From the NCBI GenBank assembly GCA_963580455.1, contig OY756969.1:15534760-15598759 (forward strand): DNA of 64,000 nt, in the 5' to 3' direction. The notes beneath the pieces are model-generated. The model ran no database searches. It was not told where the DNA came from and was given only the letters and a program-made list of their open reading frames with translations. The stretch's first letter is position 1, and every line of letters begins with the position of its first letter. The DNA comes from Euonymus europaeus. Lineage: Eukaryota; Streptophyta; Magnoliopsida; Celastrales; Celastraceae. Made by a program: the position numbers and the translations under genes. This document shows positions 21,671 through 33,195 of the stretch, piece by piece.

Positions 21671-21675
21671 TGATC
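21671..21675. repeat. TSD TGATC, left copy (Reina-like element)
   Basis: TGATC precedes 21676 and recurs at 27078-27082. The 5' LTR has the uninterrupted site CTTGATCACGTG at about 6748. Confidence 0.9.
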
Positions 21676-22121
21676 TGTTACACAACCGTATGAAACAAAG
21701 AAACACCACACACTGGAATGAAGAAAACAGAGTTTATATTAACTTCCAGTAACAACTCTTGCCAATATTCCACTAAACAGAGTAATCAACACGGAGATCA
21801 AAAGGAGAAAGATGATAAGGTCCGGTTAGAGATGGACTTCTCCAAAATACAGAATAAGGAAGGAAGAGAGAAATACAACTGGTTTCGTCTTTTTTCTTCA
21901 CATAAGCTTCTCTCTTGCCGCCGCCCTCTTCATATACCCTAACATGAAGATGACCTAGTTTCTACCATCTACGTGGCTACTGTTCCAAAACACAAGGAAT
22001 CATAACCCAAAACAGCACCGTTTGACTAAACCACGTAATTAAACCTAAAACACATTAAATACAAATAACTCAATTCATGCAACAGGTTACGTGCCCCACT
22101 GTCAGCTCACAGACTGTTACA
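21676..22121 (-). repeat. Reina-like LTR, 3' copy relative to the element
   Basis: 446 bp, TGTTACA at both plus-strand ends (TGTAACA...TGTAACA on the coding strand). Letter-by-letter reading shows no difference from 26632-27077. Confidence 0.92.
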
Positions 22122-22137
22122 AAGCCTTCCCCTTCAA
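22122..22137 (-). promoter_or_regulatory. Polypurine tract of the Reina-like element
   Basis: On the minus strand TTGAAGGGGAAGGCTT lies just before the LTR start TGTAACA and overlaps the pol stop codon. Confidence 0.75.
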
Positions 22138-25100
22138 AGGATCTTGCCCACAAGATCAGGATATTGAGAAACCAGCCGAGCATAGGAAACCCAAGTGGCA
22201 GAGTCACTAGGTTGCCCCTCCCATTGAACCAACAGCTCCACAGCAGGATGATTCCCTTGCTTCACTAACCTTCTCTCCAAAATTCTCTCAGGTGCTGCCA
22301 GAATCTGCCCATTAGCATTTGTCACAGGGAGCCGAGATGACACAAATATTTTTTCTCCCGCATGTTTCTTGAGCTGGGAAATATGGAAAGTTGGATGAAT
22401 CAAAGATCCAGAAGGAAGTTTCAGCTCATAAGCTACGGATCCAACTCGCTTAAGCACTTCAAAAGGTCCATAGAAACGAGGTGCCAATTTCATGTTTCTT
22501 CTTTGAGCAACAGACAGCTGCCTATAAGGCTGAAGTTTCAGATATACTTGGTCTCCTACAGCAAACTCATGGTGTAGCCGCTTAGAATCAGCTCCCTTCT
22601 TCATTCTCTGTTGACTTTTATGCAAGTTCTCTTGAACCATCTTCATAATCTCTTGACGGTCTTTGAGGTAAACATCAACACTGTCAATACTTGCTGTACC
22701 TGGTACATAATCACAGATTCGTGGTGGTGGTCTCCCATAAACTACTTCAAAAGGAGAGATTTTAGTGCTAGAATGGTGGGAGGTGTTGTAACAAAATTCA
22801 GCAAGAGGTAACCATTTGAGCCATCCCTTAGGATGATCTCCACAAAAACACCTGAGATACTGCTCCAAAATCTTGTTAATGGCCTCTGTTTGTCCATCTC
22901 CCTCCGGATGATAGGCTGTAGTCAAATTAACCTTAACTCCTTGCAACCGCCACAACTCCTTCCAAAACTTGCTAGTAAATATAGTATCTCTATCTGAAAG
23001 AAGCTTCTCGGGTACCCCATGCAATTTATAAACAGTATCTAGATACAATTGAGCTATATTTTCAGCTGTATAGGGGTGTTGAGTTCCCATGAAGTGGGCA
23101 TATTTGGATAACCTATCCACCACAACGTATATAACACTCCTTCCCTGAGAATTTGGTAACCCCTCTATGAAGTCCATACTAACATCAGACCAAACCTTTG
23201 TAGGGATTGGAAGGGGCTGTAGTAACCCATAAGGCAAATGGTTTGTATGTTTGGTGGTTTGACACACAACACATTCCCTCACAAATTTCTTGACAGATTT
23301 TTTCATTCCTGGCCAAAAGAAATCCCTATGGGCATTGTGCAAAGTCTTGTCATAACCTCTATGACCGGCCGTTGGCGCACTATGTACCAGCTCTAAAATC
23401 TTCTTCTTCAGTTCATCACAATGACCAATGACCACCCTTCCCTTGTAAAATAACAAGCCATTCCTCACCTCATATTTTCCCGAAAGATTGTTGTTAGACT
23501 TACATTCTTGTAATAATTTTTCTACCACCTCATCTCCCACATATGATTGGATAATTTGAGAAGTAATGTCGAGGGAAGGAACTGAGAGAGTAAATAGTTG
23601 CTTACCATCCAGAATAATGCTTGACAAGTCTGCTCCAGGACACACTTCCTCTCTTCTTGATAAGGCATCCGCGGCCACATTTTCTACCCCCTTCTTGTAC
23701 TCCACTGTAAATTCAAAGCCCAAAAGCTTACTTAACCACTGTTGTTGCATCAGTGTTCCCACTTTTTGTTCCAACAGATATTTAAGACTACAGTGATCAG
23801 TCTTAATGATAAAAATGCTGCCAAGTAGATAGGGTCTCCACTTCTGGATTGCTGACACCAAAGCATAAAGTTCTTTCTCATACGTCGACATTCGAAGTAG
23901 CCTGCCTTTCAATGCCGAACTGAAATAGGCCACAGGGTGTCCTTTTTGCATAAGCACTGCTCCTATGCCACATCCTGCAGCATCACATTCAATGAGGAAT
24001 CGGGCTGTAAAATCAGGTAACGCAAGAACAGGAGGATTCGACACTGCTGTTTTTAACTCCTGAAAGGCCCTTTGAGCTGGTTCATCCCATAAAAAATTAT
24101 CTTTTTTTAAGAGGTTGGTTAAAGGCGCTGCCAGTCCTCCATAGCCTTTTATAAACCTTCTGTAATACCCCGTTAAACCAAGAAATCCTCTCAAAGCTTT
24201 GATGGTCTTAGGAATTGGCCAATCTTTGACTGCATCGATTTTCCCTGCATCGGTTCTCACCCCATCTTCACCTATTACATGCCCCAGGTACCCCACTTCT
24301 TTGACACCAAAAGAACATTTACTCAGCTTAGCAAATAATTGGTTGTCTTGGAGCTTCTGCAGCACCAACTCTAGATGTTGCAAATGAGACTGCATGTCTG
24401 GACTATATATGAGAATATCATCAAAAAAAACTAAAACGAATCTTCTCAAAAATGGTTTAAACACTTCGTTCATCAAACTTTGAAATGTACTCGGCGCATT
24501 AGTTAAACCGAAAGGCATAACTAGGAACTCGTAGTGACCCTCGTGAGTTCTAAAAGCCGTCTTGTGAACATCCTCCACATTCACCCTAATCTGGTGGTAA
24601 CCCGACCTTAAATCGAGTTTGGTAAATATTTTTGCTCCTGCCAACTCATCAAGTAACTCTTCAATCACTGGGATAGGGAATCGGTCTTTGACAGTGTTCT
24701 TGTTGAGTGCCCTATAATCGACACACATTCTCCAGGTTCCATCTGCTTTTCTCACTAAAATCACAGGTGAAGAAAAAGGGCTCGAACTTCTTCGTATCAT
24801 TCCACTGTCTAAGAGTTCATGCACGATCTTCTCAATCTCCTCCTTCTGGCAGTATGGGTACCTATATGGTTTGACATTAACTGGATCAACTCCATCTTTC
24901 AAAGTAATCCTGTGGTCACAATGTCTAAAAGGAGGTAAGCCCGAAGGCATATTGAACACCTGAGAGAATTTGTCTACAACTGTCTGCACCTCTGCATTGA
25001 GACAACTGGTTGTACTGGATTCTGAAATTCCCACCTCAACCATTTGAAGTAACAGCCCCTGCCTCTCATTCACAGTAAGCTTTGTGGGTTCCTTATCTTC

Positions 25101-25290
25101 AATCAAGAACTTCCCTCTTTTCTTCAACCCCTGCAAGAGACAGGGTTTACCTTCCCAGATAAACTCCATCAATAAGTCTGAAAAATCCCACTTCAATTTG
25201 CCCAGAGTCTGTAACCACTTCACCCCTAACACCACATCACACCCTCCTAAGGTTAAAGCCAATAATTCGATGACAAATGCACCACCCTGT
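22134..25290 (-). CDS. pol: Reina-like pol: protease end, RT, RNase H, integrase, chromodomain
   Basis: An open frame of about 1042 codons from 25262 (coding-like back to about 25290). Order: end of protease (LTLGGCDVVLGVKWL), RT with MCVDYRALNKNTVKDRFPIP, TKLDLRSGYHQIRV, MPFGLTNAPSTFQ and catalytic FFDD (about residue 277), RNase H (FLIECDAAGCGIGAVLMQ, YEKELYALV, TDHCSLKYL), integrase HHCC zinc domain (about 620-665), the DDE core (Asp in MDFIEGLP, Asp in SDRDTIF, Glu in EAINKILE) and a chromodomain-like end (ILERRLVKQGN...LVQWEGQP...ATW, about 990-1035). The chromodomain is thought to guide integration to heterochromatin. All catalytic motifs look intact, but the frame is not continuous with the protease start, so expression needs a frame change near 25290. 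Confidence 0.93.
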
Positions 25291-25605
25291 ATATCTATAC
25301 TTCAGTATATTTCCCCTTGCACCATAACTCATCACCGTTAGCCAACTTCACGGAAGCCAGACCACCTTCTGAAAAATTAATTCCAGCTTTTGTAGGAATC
25401 GCTGGATCAACAAAGTTGTGCGTTGACCCTGAGTCGATGAGGATCACAACTGATTGACCCATCAATGTACCCAGAACCCTCATAGTGCCCGACCCTTTTG
25501 CCCCAGCTATTGCATGGAAAGTGATTTCATGAGTTTCTTCATCCACTGGCATTACTACTTTACCTCCCTCAAGGTTCATAACCTGGTCACCAACTTCCTC
25601 ATCCT
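25291..25605 (-). CDS. pro: Reina-like aspartic protease segment
   Basis: Minus-strand segment with the protease active site VVILIDSGSTHNFVD and downstream SVKLANGDELWCKGK. It is coding-like from about 25605 (just after the gag stop, one base out of the gag frame) to a TAG at 25295. The sequence beyond the TAG continues the protease in another frame, the start of the long pol frame. Two frame changes thus flank this short segment. The first, at the gag end, could be a natural frameshift site. The second, in the middle of a conserved domain, looks like an indel. Confidence 0.8.
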
Positions 25606-26598
25606 TTACTCCATTTCATCATCATCTTCAACTCCACATTCTATCAAGAACAGCTTAGGTTTGGCACACTTGTGACCTGGTTTCCATTTCGCGTCACAGA
25701 AGTAGCATAAACCTTGAGCTCTTCTATCCATCATCTCCTTCTCAGTTAATTTCTGGAATGGTTTGTTTTGGGACTGAGGGTAGGTAATTTGTAAGGGAGT
25801 CGGATTGGTTGAAGAAGGAAAGGTTCGGGTAGGTATATTGGGTGTAGGCAACAAGGCTGGTTTATATTCCATTAGAGTTTGGCTGGTGGTTGTGTGTTTA
25901 GGAATTTTTTTGGTAGCTAAAAGACTTTCCTCTTGCATCTTCGCCATACCATAAGCTTCATTTAGAGAACTGGGTTTCATCATCTTGACCGGCATTCTTA
26001 CTTCCTCTTTTAGCAGAGCAAAGAAACAGCTGATTTTATGAGCTTCAGTGAAATCCTTAACTCTTACAATGAGAACTTCAAACCTCCTCTTCAACTCCTC
26101 CACTGTGCCCGTGTGTTTAAGTTTGAACAATTCCTCAATCGGATCCTCGAACAAGCTAGGACCAAAGCGTATCATTAGAGCTGCTGTTAATTCCTCCCAA
26201 TTAGTAACCCCTCCTGATGCTTCTAGTTCAATGAACCAGGAGTAAGCCGTGCCATCAAAATAATAGGAGGCTATCATCACCTTTTGATGACCTGGAGTCT
26301 TGTAAAAAACGAAATATTGGTTGGCCTTGTTGATCCAAGCAACTGGTTCTTCCCCAGAAAAATGAGGGAAATCAAATCTGGGTCCTCGATAGGTTGAATC
26401 ACCATATCGTGCTCGATTATCATCCTCTCGACGTGAGCTGCTCCCAGGTGGTTCTTCCACCCCTGTTTTTCCCTTTAAAGCCTGCACCATAGATTGCATA
26501 AGAGTCTCCATGTTAGAGAACTTCAGGTTGAGATCATCAATAGCTCTTTGTTGGGTATTCACTTCTGCAGGGTCAGCCATCGATCGTGTTACAACCAT
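25606..26598 (-). CDS. gag: Reina-like gag
   Basis: I place the start at the ATG at 26598 (MVVTRSMADP), 34 bp downstream of the LTR/PBS junction; the frame is open further back only into the LTR. The protein has a coiled-coil N-terminus, a capsid domain (FDFPHFSGEEPVAWINKANQYF, YYFDGTAYSWF, LKHTGTVEELKRRFE) and a zinc knuckle CYFCDAKWKPGHKC near residue 300, then an acidic end and TAA. About 330 residues is usual for this clade. It overlaps or abuts the protease segment with a one-base frame offset. Confidence 0.9.
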   Translation of the reverse strand: MVVTRSMADPAEVNTQQRAIDDLNLKFSNMETLMQSMVQALKGKTGVEEPPGSSSRREDDNRARYGDSTYRGPRFDFPHFSGEEPVAWINKANQYFVFYKTPGHQKVMIASYYFDGTAYSWFIELEASGGVTNWEELTAALMIRFGPSLFEDPIEELFKLKHTGTVEELKRRFEVLIVRVKDFTEAHKISCFFALLKEEVRMPVKMMKPSSLNEAYGMAKMQEESLLATKKIPKHTTTSQTLMEYKPALLPTPNIPTRTFPSSTNPTPLQITYPQSQNKPFQKLTEKEMMDRRAQGLCYFCDAKWKPGHKCAKPKLFLIECGVEDDDEME

Positions 26599-26616
26599 AG
26601 AAGGTGTGACAACCTC

Positions 26617-26631
26617 CCTCTGATACCAATT
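26617..26631 (-). promoter_or_regulatory. Primer-binding site of the Reina-like element
   Basis: On the minus strand TTGGTATCAGAGGGAG lies next to the 5' LTR, matching the TGGTATCAGAG form complementary to initiator tRNA-Met. Confidence 0.85.
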
Positions 26632-27077
26632 TGTTACACAACCGTATGAAACAAAGAAACACCACACACTGGAATGAAGAAAACAGAGTTTATATTAACT
26701 TCCAGTAACAACTCTTGCCAATATTCCACTAAACAGAGTAATCAACACGGAGATCAAAAGGAGAAAGATGATAAGGTCCGGTTAGAGATGGACTTCTCCA
26801 AAATACAGAATAAGGAAGGAAGAGAGAAATACAACTGGTTTCGTCTTTTTTCTTCACATAAGCTTCTCTCTTGCCGCCGCCCTCTTCATATACCCTAACA
26901 TGAAGATGACCTAGTTTCTACCATCTACGTGGCTACTGTTCCAAAACACAAGGAATCATAACCCAAAACAGCACCGTTTGACTAAACCACGTAATTAAAC
27001 CTAAAACACATTAAATACAAATAACTCAATTCATGCAACAGGTTACGTGCCCCACTGTCAGCTCACAGACTGTTACA
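26632..27077 (-). repeat. Reina-like LTR, 5' copy relative to the element
   Basis: 446 bp, no difference seen from 21676-22121. Followed by the TGATC TSD at 27078-27082. On the minus strand a GGGTATATGAAGAGGGC block may hold the TATA signal. Confidence 0.92.
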
Positions 27078-30003
27078 TGATCACGTGTAACATTCGGGAT
27101 TTCTTTCTTCGTCTTCTGGAGGGAACCTCTATGGGGAATTAAGAAGAATAAAGAGTTGGTTCGGTTTCACTGGAGTAGGGTATTGTTTGAATCTCTTGAA
27201 TTCTCTGGTTTTTCCTTGTTTCTGGGATTATCTCATACCTGCTATTCTCATTTGGGCGTTCATCACTTTGACAATCAGAGGTATATTTTAATTTTTTATT
27301 TTTCTTTCTCTCTTGAATCAATTGCCCGAATTTGAAGTCGTAGATTTTGTGTTAAGGAAGTCTCCAGTGTATAGTTGATTCGAGGGCTTTGAGTACTGAT
27401 AAATAATTTGATTATTTTAAATTGGGTTTATCTCGGATTCCTTAGTGTTCTGCCCCTTGATGCCTGCATATCTCATTGATTTGTTTGTATCACCATATTG
27501 AGAAAGATTCATAACTGGACTGTTTGTATTTCCTTGCTATGATGTGTTATTAAAATTTTGATGTTCCAATGCTTCGGTTATGAAAGGATAAGATCAGGGA
27601 GGGAAGTATTAGTCTCTTCGTGCTTCTGTGTTTGCTCTGTAAACATCAAACGTTAGATTGACAGAAACTGTTGTTGGCTATGCGTTTCAGCCTCAATAGA
27701 ATCGCGGATTGAATTCCTCTGGCTGTGTTCTTGATTGTTGTAGGGTTATGAGAATGAACAAATATTGCCATAAAAGATAGATGCCGACTTTGATTCCTAT
27801 AATTCTGGGTTGCATTATATGTTTTGTAAATTTTGTTCACTGTCTGGGGGCTCTTGAGTCATCTGTTTTACTTGATTATTGTTCTTGATTGATCTTTAGG
27901 AAAGCATGTGATATTTTGTTCATTGAATCCATGGATGTTTAGTGCACCTTGTGTTTGATCTGTCAATTACATGTGGTACATGATTTGTTATTTTGTGAAT
28001 GAAAGCAAGCTGTATGCATTAATTCGAGCAAAGCAGGTACACTAAGGATGAATCATAATTGTGTTTGAAATAAAGTCCATTTGATGATCTTTGAAAATCT
28101 GATTGTGATTGCTAATGATGTTTGATATAAAATCCAGTTTGCCCTCTTTGAAAATCTGGTTGTGATAAAAACATGATGGGTTTGGATGCTGCATATATAT
28201 ACTTGTCTATATATATGCATATACGTATGAATGAGGATGCCTGATAGGGAAGTCTCGGATATTAGGTGTTAAAATTAGGGATAGGGCTAGTTATGGTTCC
28301 GAGATAATGAATTGGTAATACTAGATTTATAGTTGCTGTGTTTCTCTTGAAATATTGGTCTGAGTTAGCATCAAGGTGGATTCATACACAGGTTTAAATT
28401 CGCATGATTCAAAGGAACGTTCTATCAAAAACAATAAAATCACCGTTGGATTAGGCTAGTTTGTTTCCATTTGGGAAAGGAGCACAAATCATGCTCCACA
28501 TCATGAGAAAATCCAGAACATTCTTCATTTGATACAAATCAATGTTACAACTAGGAGGTGATAATTGCATTACACAATCAATAACATGAATCTTCTTGTT
28601 GGCTTGTTCGATTCTTCATAAATGCTTGTTTACAGTTCGGTTCCTGATATAAATAATGAAGCATGTTTTAATTGAAGAAATTGGGTTGGGCTTGTAAATT
28701 GGACAAGTAGATTCAAAGGTTAAATGAAATGGGCTGAATTGAGTTTTCTTTTAATTAAGGGTTGGGCCGAATATTACATATAATGCCTAGGATTTGATTT
28801 TTAAGGGGGCTTAGAGTGTGTTTTTGGTTTATAATTTATTGTATATAAATTATTGATTAATTGATCCGATGACGGAGCCAAAATGGGAAAGCATTGGATG
28901 CTATCCCGAGAGGATTCTTGAGGAAATGAAATGATGGAATCCCTACCATTGGATGGAAAAGGATTTCATGAAGTGCGGAGCCTTCAATACAATAACCGAC
29001 CCTCGGTAATAAATTATTATTTTCAATCATACTAATTTAATAGTATGGTTGAAATGATGAATTACCTAAATAAAAACGGGAACCGAGTCCCTCTCATGCG
29101 TGTTTTTTTACTATATAATTGATGATGTGTTTTATTCAAGGTGTGTTTTTCATGTTATGTGAATTATGTGATTAATTTAACGGTGTTATTTGATTTACGT
29201 GTTATGTGATAAGTGTTAGTACATTTGAGTCGGGATTTGCGATAATTCATATCGTATAATCCTCGAAACTCGGTTCCCAACATTTTAATTAAATTTATTT
29301 TGAACTTTTATTTTTATTTCAATTTTATTTTATTTTCATTTTTATTTTATCTTTTATTCTTATTTTATTCATTATAATTCTATTTTTATTCCATTTTCGT
29401 TTTATTTTTATTATCATTTTTATTTTTATTTTATCTTTTAATTTTATTTTTATTTCAATTTTATTTTCTAATATTTATATTGTATATTTTTTTGGTATAT
29501 AAAAATTATATCGAAAGTCTTTACCTACGATGGAATGGATTCGGGGAATGCATCGGATGCACCCTCGGAAAAATTCTTGAGGTGAGAATGTTTCTATGAA
29601 ATTGGACCATTGGATGGAAAAATTTTGTGAACCTCAACATTAGACTTTTAATATAATTTTTATGTTTCCTAAAATTATTTTATTCAATTTTAACATAGTT
29701 TTTATCAAACTTATTTTTATCTTATTTCAATATATTTTTGTTACTCAATATATGATTCCTGTCATAATTATTTTTTCTTAAAAAATCATTTAATGAGATA
29801 ATAAAAGTTAAATTGGCAACTGTTTCAAAACAGACGTTGTGGGGTGTCTAACACCTTCCCTACACGTAACAAACTCACTTACCCATTTTCTCTGGATTTT
29901 CGCAGACCAAATTATTTTTAATCGGTGACCAATTGCACCTATTACAATTGATGGCGACTCTCTTTTAAAACTTCCCTCTCGCAAAACCGGTTGCGACAAC
30001 CTC

Positions 30004-32018
30004 GTTTTATGAACTTTTGTTTAATCACGACAATCTGAAATACTAGCAACAACTCCAAAGCTCAAATAAAAATTAATATTCTTGTCATGGACTATCAAAA
30101 CCTAACTTCCCCACATGAACATCCTTCTCATGGATCCCTGGCGCCATCAACTCCTAAGTTAGCATAATCATCAAAGGATTTAGTACCTGTATCACAGAAC
30201 ATAGTGAGTTGAGGCCCAACAAGTAATACTTATGCACGAATGCATGTGAACATCATCATTAGACAAAAACAGTCAACCATTTAAAATCATTCTTTCAGTA
30301 CTTGGGCCCTTAACCAAGGTAAACTACCATAAAGCAACCGGTCGGGATTTCTATCTAATGCCCTATCATAGAGCACATCCAGTTAACATTTGTATCCTTT
30401 GTTCATTTTTCTTTTCATTTTATTTTCATTTAACAGTAGCTCATAAACCTTTCTTTTTCTAGTACACCCTCTCTGTATCAGTAATACCTGGTTCATAAAA
30501 ATATTTTTTCCTTAAACTGCACTTTTCATTTTCATGTAATACAATGTATCGTGCTTATGGACGATGTTTAATACATCAGTAAATTAGATGTAACAAATCA
30601 ATTTTATGAACATCAAAATCGTCATCCTATCAGTTTCATCACCATATTCAGTTCAAGCACATAACAGTACACATTACACTCTACACAAAAATACATTAAC
30701 AGTTCAGTCGTCTAATCACAGTAACCAAACAGCACCTTCAATACTATTATGACATAAATGAATTATTCATATCACAATTCACATATAACTCATCATAGAA
30801 TTCTAATCAAATACGTATCAATATCCAAACAAATTACACATACAATAGCACATACAATCTATAAATTGCATTGTTTCGTAATACAATTGAGTATTACTTA
30901 CTACAATGTGCTCCCGTAATCCTGATAATTTAATTACAAAGATAAGTTCTTGAAACCCATAATTATTTATTAATCCCACAATCTTTAATTCATTTATCAA
31001 TACTATTATCTTTTAATTAATTTATTTTATTATTATCATTAACTTAATATAATTAACTTATAAGAATAAATTAATCAAAATAATATCTAACAAGGACAGC
31101 TCGACCCAGTGGTCACTCTTAACTGGTCTAAAATATCCATACAACATGCATAATAATTTGTTAATCCTACTGTTTTTAATTCATTTATTAATATCATTGT
31201 CTTTTATTCAACTTATTTATTAATACCATTATCTTAATATAATTAACTTGAAACAACTAATTACATTAACTATTAATAAATTAAATAAAAATCCAATCGG
31301 GTCAGCTCAACCTGGTTGTCCCTGCTCGCGAGTCTAGCAGACCCGGTTCCTGGCAATTAGGGGTCATCGCCGATTAAGGGGCGGTGGACCTCACGGTGGT
31401 CAGAATTAGGTAGACGGTGCGACGACGAGTCTAGCGATGGTAGTATATACCTGAACGGTGGCCAGAATATGACAGATCGACGTCCTTAAGGTGGCAGCAC
31501 CACGCGCTTCTTCCCCTCCGTTGACAACCATCGTCAACTCCTTTTCGTTCAAAAATGGTGCGGTTGGACTCCTCTCTTCAAGCTCATCATTTCGGTGTCA
31601 CTTTGGTCGCAGTCTCTGATATCAAGTCACTTCCTAGCTGTCGTCTCTTTCACGTCTTTTCTCTGGTTCTAGGGTTTCCTTCGGCCTCGGTTTACATGCA
31701 TTTATATTATTTTATCCATTATTTTAGTAATTTTTCTTTTATAGTTCTGTCTCTGCCCTTTTTCTAAAATTACCTGAAAGCCATCTAATTTTTACAATCC
31801 TGCCCTTACTTTATCGATTAAACCTTCACAACTAAAATTTATATTTATTTTGTTTTAACCATGATTCCAACTCCACTTACGCCTGTAATTTTTATTTCTC
31901 CTATAAATTTTTTGAAAAATGTTCTGATCCAATTTAGGTCATATATGATGTCACCTATCTTACACATGACATCACCTACCTTACCACAATAGGTTATCCA
32001 AATGTTCGATGTGTTACA
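30004..32018. repeat. Second part of the solo LTR
   Basis: Continues the LTR interrupted at 1027. It shares a block with the LTR at 63386 (around 30205-30330 versus 63860-63990, both with AGTACT(T/C)GGGCCCTTAACC). GC-richer sequence at 31320-31700 (CGGTGG repeats) is followed by AT-rich DNA. No long gene. It ends TGTTACA at 32018, before the CCGAA TSD. Confidence 0.8.
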
Positions 32019-32340
32019 CCGAAGCCCAGTTTGTATGAAGTGGTGAAGACAATATTCAACGACCCAATCTTTCAAATTTTGCTTCATATTTCAGACAAGC
32101 CATTCTCGCGACGTCCAAATAATATGTCGAGGGATCCATCCACATGAAACCAATCTAAGTAGTGTTCCTATCATGAGGATGAGGGCCACAGGACGGAAGA
32201 CTGTAGGGAGTTCAAACGGCACCTAAAAGACTTGGTACGTCAGGGGCATCTTAAGGAATTCGTTGATAAAGAGAAGTATACTGTAGAAATGAAGGCCGAA
32301 CGTAGGCCAAAAAAGCAAGGATAATTTTCACATTATGTAG
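32019..32340 (+). pseudogene. gag: Gag C-terminal part of the old Tat-lineage element
   Basis: After the TSD the plus strand reads coding-like Gag (IFNDPIFQILLHISDKPF), then the knuckle CSYHEDEGHRTEDC and FKRHLKDLVRQGHLKEFVDKEK, the typical knuckle-tail of Retand/Grande-type Gag. There are frame changes and stops, for example TAA and TAG around 32150-32165. It pairs with 641-825. Confidence 0.75.
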
Positions 32341-33195
32341 TTAACTTCATTGACATGTTGGTGCCAGACGTTCAACTCACTATAGAGAATGATGAGGCCA
32401 GAATATAGGAGGGCTCGACATCAACAATAAGTTATGCAAATGGACTTTAATCCTAAGTTGGGAACAAAGAGGCGAATGGGAGGTAACCACAATAGCATTT
32501 ACTAAGGAAGATGCAGCAAATGTAGTTTTCCCATATAATGATGCTTTTGTTATTTTTTTGTAAGTAGGAGTGGCAACAGCGAAGAGAATAATGGTAGACC
32601 AAGGTAGCTCCGTAGAGATCATGTATTATTCACTCTTCTAGAAGTTAAGAAAGACTCATAAAGATTTAATTTCTGTCCCAACACATCTGATTAGGCTTAG
32701 TGCAATCCTTTTTTGGCCACTCAAGAGGAAATGAATGCTAGTTACAGCAGGTCTTAAAACAGTTGAAGTAGATTTCCTTGTCATTGATCTTCTCTCAACA
32801 TATAATGCAATCATATGAAGGACTTGGCTTCACTTTATTGAAGTTGTACCTTCCTCTTACCATCAGATGCTCAAATTCCCTTGCTGGGAAAAATGGTAGA
32901 AATAAGAGGGGATTGGGCTACTTCAAAGGACTATTTCATGGCGAAAGCAAAATCGATAGGAAGAATAACGATGATGGAGGACGAAGCTCCAGTCTTGTAG
33001 GAAATCAGAAAAGAATCTTCCACTAAGTATATAAAGGATCTAGAAAGAGTACTAATCACAGGAGAAACTCTAAATAGATACTTTATAGTATCAAATAATC
33101 TCCCTATACTAGATAAGGAGTCCCTAATTGGGATGTTGAGGAAGAATTTGGTAAAGTTCACATAGACCCCTTATGAGATGCCAGGGTTGGATACA
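32341..33195 (+). pseudogene. pro: Protease region of the old Tat-lineage element
   Basis: Degenerate plus-strand coding. The recognisable core is AKRIMVDQGSSVEIMYYSLF at about 32578-32640, where DQGSS matches the Tat-type DxGS site, then VDFLVIDLLSTYNAI at about 32770. Many stops. After 32880 comes a linker toward RT with residual blocks (TPYEMPGLDTKL around 33165). Confidence 0.65.

Larger units (their letters stand above)
21676..27077 (-). mobile_element. Reina-like chromovirus (Ty3/gypsy) in antisense, very recent insertion
   Basis: A 5402-bp element with two 446-bp LTRs that read identical by eye, tRNA-iMet-type PBS, PPT, gag, protease, RT, RNase H, integrase and a C-terminal chromodomain, all on the minus strand. 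TSD is TGATC. Short LTRs, about 5.4-kb length and a chromodomain fit the Reina clade. The gag, protease and RT parts lie in three different frames, which is unexpected for so young a copy. Confidence 0.93.
1028..29998 (+). mobile_element. Ogre-type (Tat lineage) LTR retrotransposon
   Basis: Structure in order: 5' LTR 1028-9228, PBS about 9231, leader, ORF1 9970-12174, gag-pro 12415-15780, probable intron 15777-15985, RT-RH-aRH-INT 15986-19443, 3' tandem repeats 20167-20640, PPT about 20877-20890, 3' LTR 20891-29998, TSD ACCTC on both sides. Without the two nested insertions it is about 18.5 kb. An extra ORF before gag, an intron between pro and RT, an archaeal-type second RNase H, long LTRs and 3' tandem repeats are the known hallmarks of Ogre elements. 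Two internal stops and one homopolymer frameshift break the coding region, so it is not autonomous now. LTR divergence is low (about 20 substitutions by eye), so it inserted recently. Confidence 0.92.
20891..29998 (+). repeat. 3' LTR of the Ogre element (contains a Reina-like chromovirus)
   Basis: Begins TGTTGTACCCC and ends GGTTGCGACA, then ACCTC. Its own length is 3701 bp after removing 21676-27077 and one TGATC. It keeps the 91-bp (21262-21352) and 440-bp (29381-29820) stretches missing from the 5' LTR, so it is the fuller copy. The stretch at 29340-29480 is a low-complexity ATTTTTATTTTATTT tract. Confidence 0.92.
826..32018. mobile_element. Chromovirus-type solo LTR, split by the Ogre element
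   Basis: Its own sequence is 826-1027 plus 30004-32018, about 2.2 kb. It starts TGTAATGCC, ends GTGTTACA and is flanked by CCGAA on both sides. There is no internal coding region, PBS or PPT of its own between the TSDs, so it is a solo LTR formed by LTR-LTR recombination. It resembles the LTR that begins at 63386: both share a GAGCTCGTAG block near the start, and a block around 30210 (ACATAGTGAG...AAGTAATACTTATGCA) recurs around 63870. TGTAA...TTACA ends suit Tekay/Del-type chromoviruses. The ends are near-palindromic, so orientation is left open. Confidence 0.8.

Noticed and set aside
24420..24440. FFDD instead of YVDD in the Reina-like RT as a mutation
   Set aside because: FFDD/FIDD is a common form of the catalytic box in plant Ty3/gypsy elements and keeps both Asp residues.
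826..32018. Reading the solo LTR and Ogre as one compound element
   Set aside because: Each has its own TSD pair and different LTR ends; the solo LTR pieces abut exactly once the Ogre and one ACCTC are removed.
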